Position numbers and translations under genes: made by a program | In this document: positions 6,631 to 8,916 of the stretch, piece after piece | How the letters are laid out: every line of letters begins with the position of its first letter | How positions within the stretch are numbered: the stretch's first letter is position 1 | Assembly (NCBI GenBank): GCA_041609895.1 | Contig: JBFIPX010000138.1 | Span: forward strand, 1 to 8,916 | DNA: 8,916 nucleotides | Origin: JAHHLP01 sp041609895 | GTDB taxonomy: Bacteria > Bacteroidota > Rhodothermia > Rhodothermales > JABDKH01 | Direction: 5' to 3' | The notes under the pieces: model-generated | The model's input: the letters and a program-made list of their open reading frames with translations, nothing else | What the model was told of the DNA's origin: nothing | The model's database searches: none

Positions 6631-6643
6631 TGCCTTGCTAGCG

Positions 6644-7966
6644 CTATGCGATGGGTTCAAACTCTGGCGGAGCTGCGGCTACCATACCTCCATTCTCCAT
6701 ACGATCAAGAAGCACAGTGTCGATCGTTCCTTCCCTCACCGTGCCCGCAGGAGCGCATACGCGAATGTAGTTGTCCGTGAACCCAAGCGCTTTTCCCGCT
6801 GACACCTTCCCTTCCCAGAGGACCGGTCGTCGCTGGCCGATGTGAAGTCTGGCGAACTCATTCCGCTTTCGCTCCGACAGCAATCGCAGAATCTGGTTTC
6901 TGCGTGACCTCTCAGGGCGTGCGACGGGGGAGCCTTCCATCCGGTCGAGTTGTTCGACGGCGGCCGTATTGCGGCGCTCAGAATACGTAAAAGCGTGGAT
7001 GTATGTTATTGGAAGACCGTTTAGAAAAGCTCGCGTGTTGCCGAAGCGCTCCTCCGTTTCCGCAGGAAAGCCTACGATCACGTCAACGCCGATTGCCGCA
7101 TCGGGAATAAGACTTCGGATGGTGTCAATGCGATGCGAATAAAGGCTGCGGCGGTATCTGCGCCGCATCTTGCCAAGTACGAAGTCGTCTCCACTCTGGA
7201 GCGGAATGTGGAAGTGAGGCATGAACCGTTGTGACCCCGCCACGAACTCTATTATCTCGTCCGTGAGCAGGTTTGGTTCGATGGATGATATCCGATACCG
7301 ATCGATGCCGTCCACCCGATCCAGTTCGCGTAGAAGATCCAGCAGCGACTCACCGGTGTCGGTCCCAAACAAGCCGATGTTCACTCCGCTCAGCACGATT
7401 TCTCGATGTCCGCGATCGGCGATGCGATGAGCTTGTCGAACCGTGGCATCGATCGATTGTGAGCGGCTCATTCCGCGTGCCATTGGAATCGTACAGAAGG
7501 AACAGGTGTAGTCACATCCGTCCTGGATTTTCAAGAACGCGCGAGTACGTTCTCCTGCCGAAAAGGCGGCTTCAAATGTGGCGGCGTCGTCGATGCACGA
7601 TACGCTGGTTTGTGTCTTCTCGGCCGGCTCGAAAGACTTGAGAACGTCGAAGATTGCTAGCTTTTCAGCTGTTCCCAAAACGGCATCAACGCCCGGGATC
7701 GACGCGACGTCTTCAGGACTGAGCTGGGCATAGCAGCCCGTCACGATCACGAAGGAATCCTTGTTGGTGCGGATCGCCCGACGGATCGCTTGTCGACATT
7801 TCCGATCCGCCTCGTCCGTCACCGAGCACGTGTTGATAACGGTAACGTCGGAGGGCTTCCCGAAGGGTACGACGCTAAAGTCATGCGCGGCGAACTGTTC
7901 CGCGATCGTCGCGGTCTCTGCAAAATTTAGCTTGCATCCGAGCGTATGTAACGAAACTGTTCGCAT
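6644..7966 (-). CDS. mtaB: tRNA (N6-threonylcarbamoyladenosine(37)-C2)-methylthiotransferase MtaB
   Basis: This 440-residue radical-SAM enzyme adds a methylthio group to t6A at position 37 of ANN-decoding tRNAs, giving ms2t6A. The N-terminal UPF0004 domain supplies the cluster cysteines C11 (TLGCKLN), C47 (NTCSVT) and C78 (TGCYAQ). The radical-SAM motif CDYTCSFC gives C151, C155 and C158. The C-terminal TRAM domain, about 376-440, should bind tRNA. TLGCKLN and TGCYAQ favour MtaB over MiaB (i6A) and RimO (ribosomal protein S12). ATG 7966 is chosen because the protein then opens MRTVSLHTLGCKLN as the family does; the frame stays open upstream to a possible start at 8020, but those 18 residues are atypical. 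No Shine-Dalgarno sequence is visible. It is divergent from psd across 140 bases, and two hairpins follow its stop. Confidence 0.94.
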   Translation of the reverse strand: MRTVSLHTLGCKLNFAETATIAEQFAAHDFSVVPFGKPSDVTVINTCSVTDEADRKCRQAIRRAIRTNKDSFVIVTGCYAQLSPEDVASIPGVDAVLGTAEKLAIFDVLKSFEPAEKTQTSVSCIDDAATFEAAFSAGERTRAFLKIQDGCDYTCSFCTIPMARGMSRSQSIDATVRQAHRIADRGHREIVLSGVNIGLFGTDTGESLLDLLRELDRVDGIDRYRISSIEPNLLTDEIIEFVAGSQRFMPHFHIPLQSGDDFVLGKMRRRYRRSLYSHRIDTIRSLIPDAAIGVDVIVGFPAETEERFGNTRAFLNGLPITYIHAFTYSERRNTAAVEQLDRMEGSPVARPERSRRNQILRLLSERKRNEFARLHIGQRRPVLWEGKVSAGKALGFTDNYIRVCAPAGTVREGTIDTVLLDRMENGGMVAAAPPEFEPIA

Positions 7967-8038
7967 GAGAGGATGGCAAGCCTGAACGAATACTCCGAAA
8001 ATTGCGTGGTACAATTGCACCGGCGACTGCGGCTCTGC

Positions 8039-8051
8039 TACACTGTGTGTA
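8039..8051. promoter_or_regulatory. Short inverted repeat between mtaB and psd
   Basis: TACAC (8039-8043) and GTGTA (8047-8051) form a five-base inverted repeat around TGT. It lies in the 140-base divergent region, 73 bases from the mtaB start and 55 bases from the psd start, where a shared regulator could bind. Repeats of this size also occur by chance, so this is only a candidate. Confidence 0.15.
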
Positions 8052-8106
8052 TCTTTCAGTTTCCGCCAAATTTGGATTCGATTAGGCTATTCTTTGCTTC
8101 AAAGGC

Positions 8107-8832
8107 ATGTTTGCACCTGAAGGGTACGGAATCATTGGGGTCTCGCTCCTCCTGTCGCTGTTGATTGGCGGGATTGCGTTTCTGCTGCCGGGATCCTGGA
8201 AGTGGCTTCCCGTAGTCTTGGCCGTAGTGATCGTCGCCTTCACGTTGTACTTCTTTCGGGACCCGGATCGCATTACACCGGAAGCCGCGTTAGATGGATC
8301 GGTCGTAGTGGCCCCTGCCGACGGTAAGGTGGTGCTGGTGGATTCCGTCGAATACGAGCCCCTTTATATCGATGCCCCGGCCAAGCAGGTATCAATCTTC
8401 CTTTCACCACTCAATGTTCATGTGAACCGGTCGCCCGCCAACGGAGTCGTCGAATTCGATCAGTATGTTCCAGGCGACTACCTCGTCGCGTGGCATCCGA
8501 AGGCAAGTGAGAAGAACGAACGCTCGCAGCTGGGAATTCGCCATCCCAATGGGATGCGCATACTGTTCAAGCAAATAGCGGGCAAGGTTGCGCGACGGAT
8601 CGTCTATCACGTTACCGTCGGCGACAGCCTGAAGGCCGGCCAACGGTTTGGAATCGTAAAGTTCGGATCCCGGATGGACGTGCTTATGCCGACTTCTGTG
8701 GAGGTCACTGTCCGGCCTGGTGACCGAGTGACGGCCGGCGAGTCCATCATAGCGAAAATGCCAGTCGATGTGTCGCTGGGCACCGATGACGTCCCGGACA
8801 CGTCGATCATGATGGGTGCCGATGGCGAATAA
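8107..8832 (+). CDS. psd: Phosphatidylserine decarboxylase, short form
   Basis: This membrane enzyme converts phosphatidylserine to phosphatidylethanolamine with a pyruvoyl cofactor made by self-cleavage. The 241-residue length fits the short Psd subfamily, not the longer E. coli type. Two hydrophobic segments lie at about 8-28 and 32-51, followed by FFRDPDR (49-55). APADGKV (69-75) carries D72, and SPLNVHVNRSP (100-110) carries H105; together with the cleavage serine these match the expected Asp-His-Ser catalytic set. The cleavage motif is KFGSRMDVLMP (185-195), so the chain should split between G187 and S188, with S188 becoming the pyruvoyl group. GSR instead of the LGST of E. coli is normal for short Psd proteins. 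AAAGG at 8101-8105 is too close to the ATG to act as a ribosome-binding site. A different reading frame starts inside its last codons at 8822. Confidence 0.95.
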   Translation: MFAPEGYGIIGVSLLLSLLIGGIAFLLPGSWKWLPVVLAVVIVAFTLYFFRDPDRITPEAALDGSVVVAPADGKVVLVDSVEYEPLYIDAPAKQVSIFLSPLNVHVNRSPANGVVEFDQYVPGDYLVAWHPKASEKNERSQLGIRHPNGMRILFKQIAGKVARRIVYHVTVGDSLKAGQRFGIVKFGSRMDVLMPTSVEVTVRPGDRVTAGESIIAKMPVDVSLGTDDVPDTSIMMGADGE

Positions 8833-8916
8833 CAGGATCCGTTCGGAACGGCGACGGCCAGGCAGTAAACAGCGCATCCTGCGGAGACGCCTCGCCGCAT
8901 TCAGGGAGGCTCGGTC
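8822..8916 (+). CDS. Unidentified arginine-rich frame overlapping psd, partial
   Basis: An ATG at 8822 opens a frame that overlaps the last 11 bases of psd and stays open to the window edge, encoding at least 31 residues beginning MANNRIRSERRRP. Roughly a third of the residues are Arg or Lys, with no hydrophobic segment yet. Short overlaps of this kind are common between co-transcribed genes. The usual gene after psd is pssA, for phosphatidylserine synthase, whose N-terminus is often basic before its first helix. However, the expected PS-FT-N-F-type segment is not visible by the window edge, so I do not name it. The start and the reality of the gene both depend on sequence beyond the window. 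Confidence 0.5.
   Translation, partial: MANNRIRSERRRPGSKQRILRRRLAAFREAR

Larger units (their letters stand above)
6289..6643. other. Gene-free gap upstream of the TonB-like gene, with spaced GGCGC cores
   Basis: No credible gene, tRNA or rRNA is seen in these 355 bases. Both flanking genes run on the minus strand, so the gap should hold the mtaB 3' untranslated end on the right and the promoter of the TonB-like gene on the left. The right part has two GC-rich hairpins described separately. The left part (6356-6459) holds six GGCGC or GGCGT cores, four of them 20, 20 and 21 bases apart. It also has two copies of CGGTCCGG (6402-6409, 6427-6434) and a near repeat GGCGCC(A/T)ATAC (6356-6366, 6417-6427). 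ACCGGACC (6323-6330) is the inverse of GGTCCGGT (6403-6410). No confident -35/-10 or Bacteroidota-type promoter pair was found. Confidence 0.6.

Noticed and set aside
8071..8096. Bacteroidota-type promoter candidate (TTTG ... TATTCTTTG) before psd
   Set aside because: The second element has one base too many and the distance to TTTG is too short for the TTTG/TAnnTTTG consensus; it is suggestive but not supportable.

Overview
This window looks like ordinary chromosomal DNA from a member of the Bacteroidota, most likely the Rhodothermia/Rhodothermales branch. The grounds for that placement are by eye only. GC content is moderate to high. A TonB-like protein follows the single-membrane-helix, KPPPPPP-linker plan common in that group. 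A DUF4834-like small protein sits behind a folK/deoxynucleoside kinase pair. Almost no start codon has a convincing Shine-Dalgarno sequence, as is usual in Bacteroidota. No mobile element, CRISPR array, rRNA or tRNA was found, and no base-composition break was seen.

Layout, left to right. The window opens with the last 78 codons of an outer-membrane beta-barrel protein (+), closed by a strong intrinsic terminator (262-299). Next, on the minus strand, is a stand-alone lysine-ketoglutarate reductase/saccharopine dehydrogenase-like enzyme (415-1770). Divergent from it runs a plus-strand group: folK (folate synthesis, 1849-2364), a deoxyadenosine/deoxyguanosine kinase-type enzyme (2454-3158) and a small membrane protein whose ATG overlaps the kinase stop (3158-3400). 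A large PLP-dependent decarboxylase closely resembling bacterial tyrosine decarboxylases follows after a 180-base gap (3581-5548). It converges on a minus-strand TonB-like protein (5617-6288).

Upstream of the TonB-like gene is the only long gene-free gap (6289-6643). It holds a run of regularly spaced GGCGC cores with one perfect 12-base palindrome, and two GC-rich hairpins just past the stop of mtaB. mtaB (minus, 6644-7966) encodes the tRNA t6A37 methylthiotransferase. Divergent from it is psd (plus, 8107-8832), a short-form phosphatidylserine decarboxylase. The psd 3' end overlaps an arginine-rich reading frame (from 8822) that runs off the window and could not be identified.

The genes are mostly housekeeping: folate, deoxynucleotide salvage, tRNA modification, phospholipid synthesis and envelope energy transduction. 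Two amino-acid enzymes, the lysine reductase and the decarboxylase, are the accessory part. I do not see an undescribed multi-gene system. The items most worth a second look are the spaced-repeat region upstream of the TonB-like gene, the orphan tyrosine-decarboxylase-type enzyme and the unidentified frame after psd.
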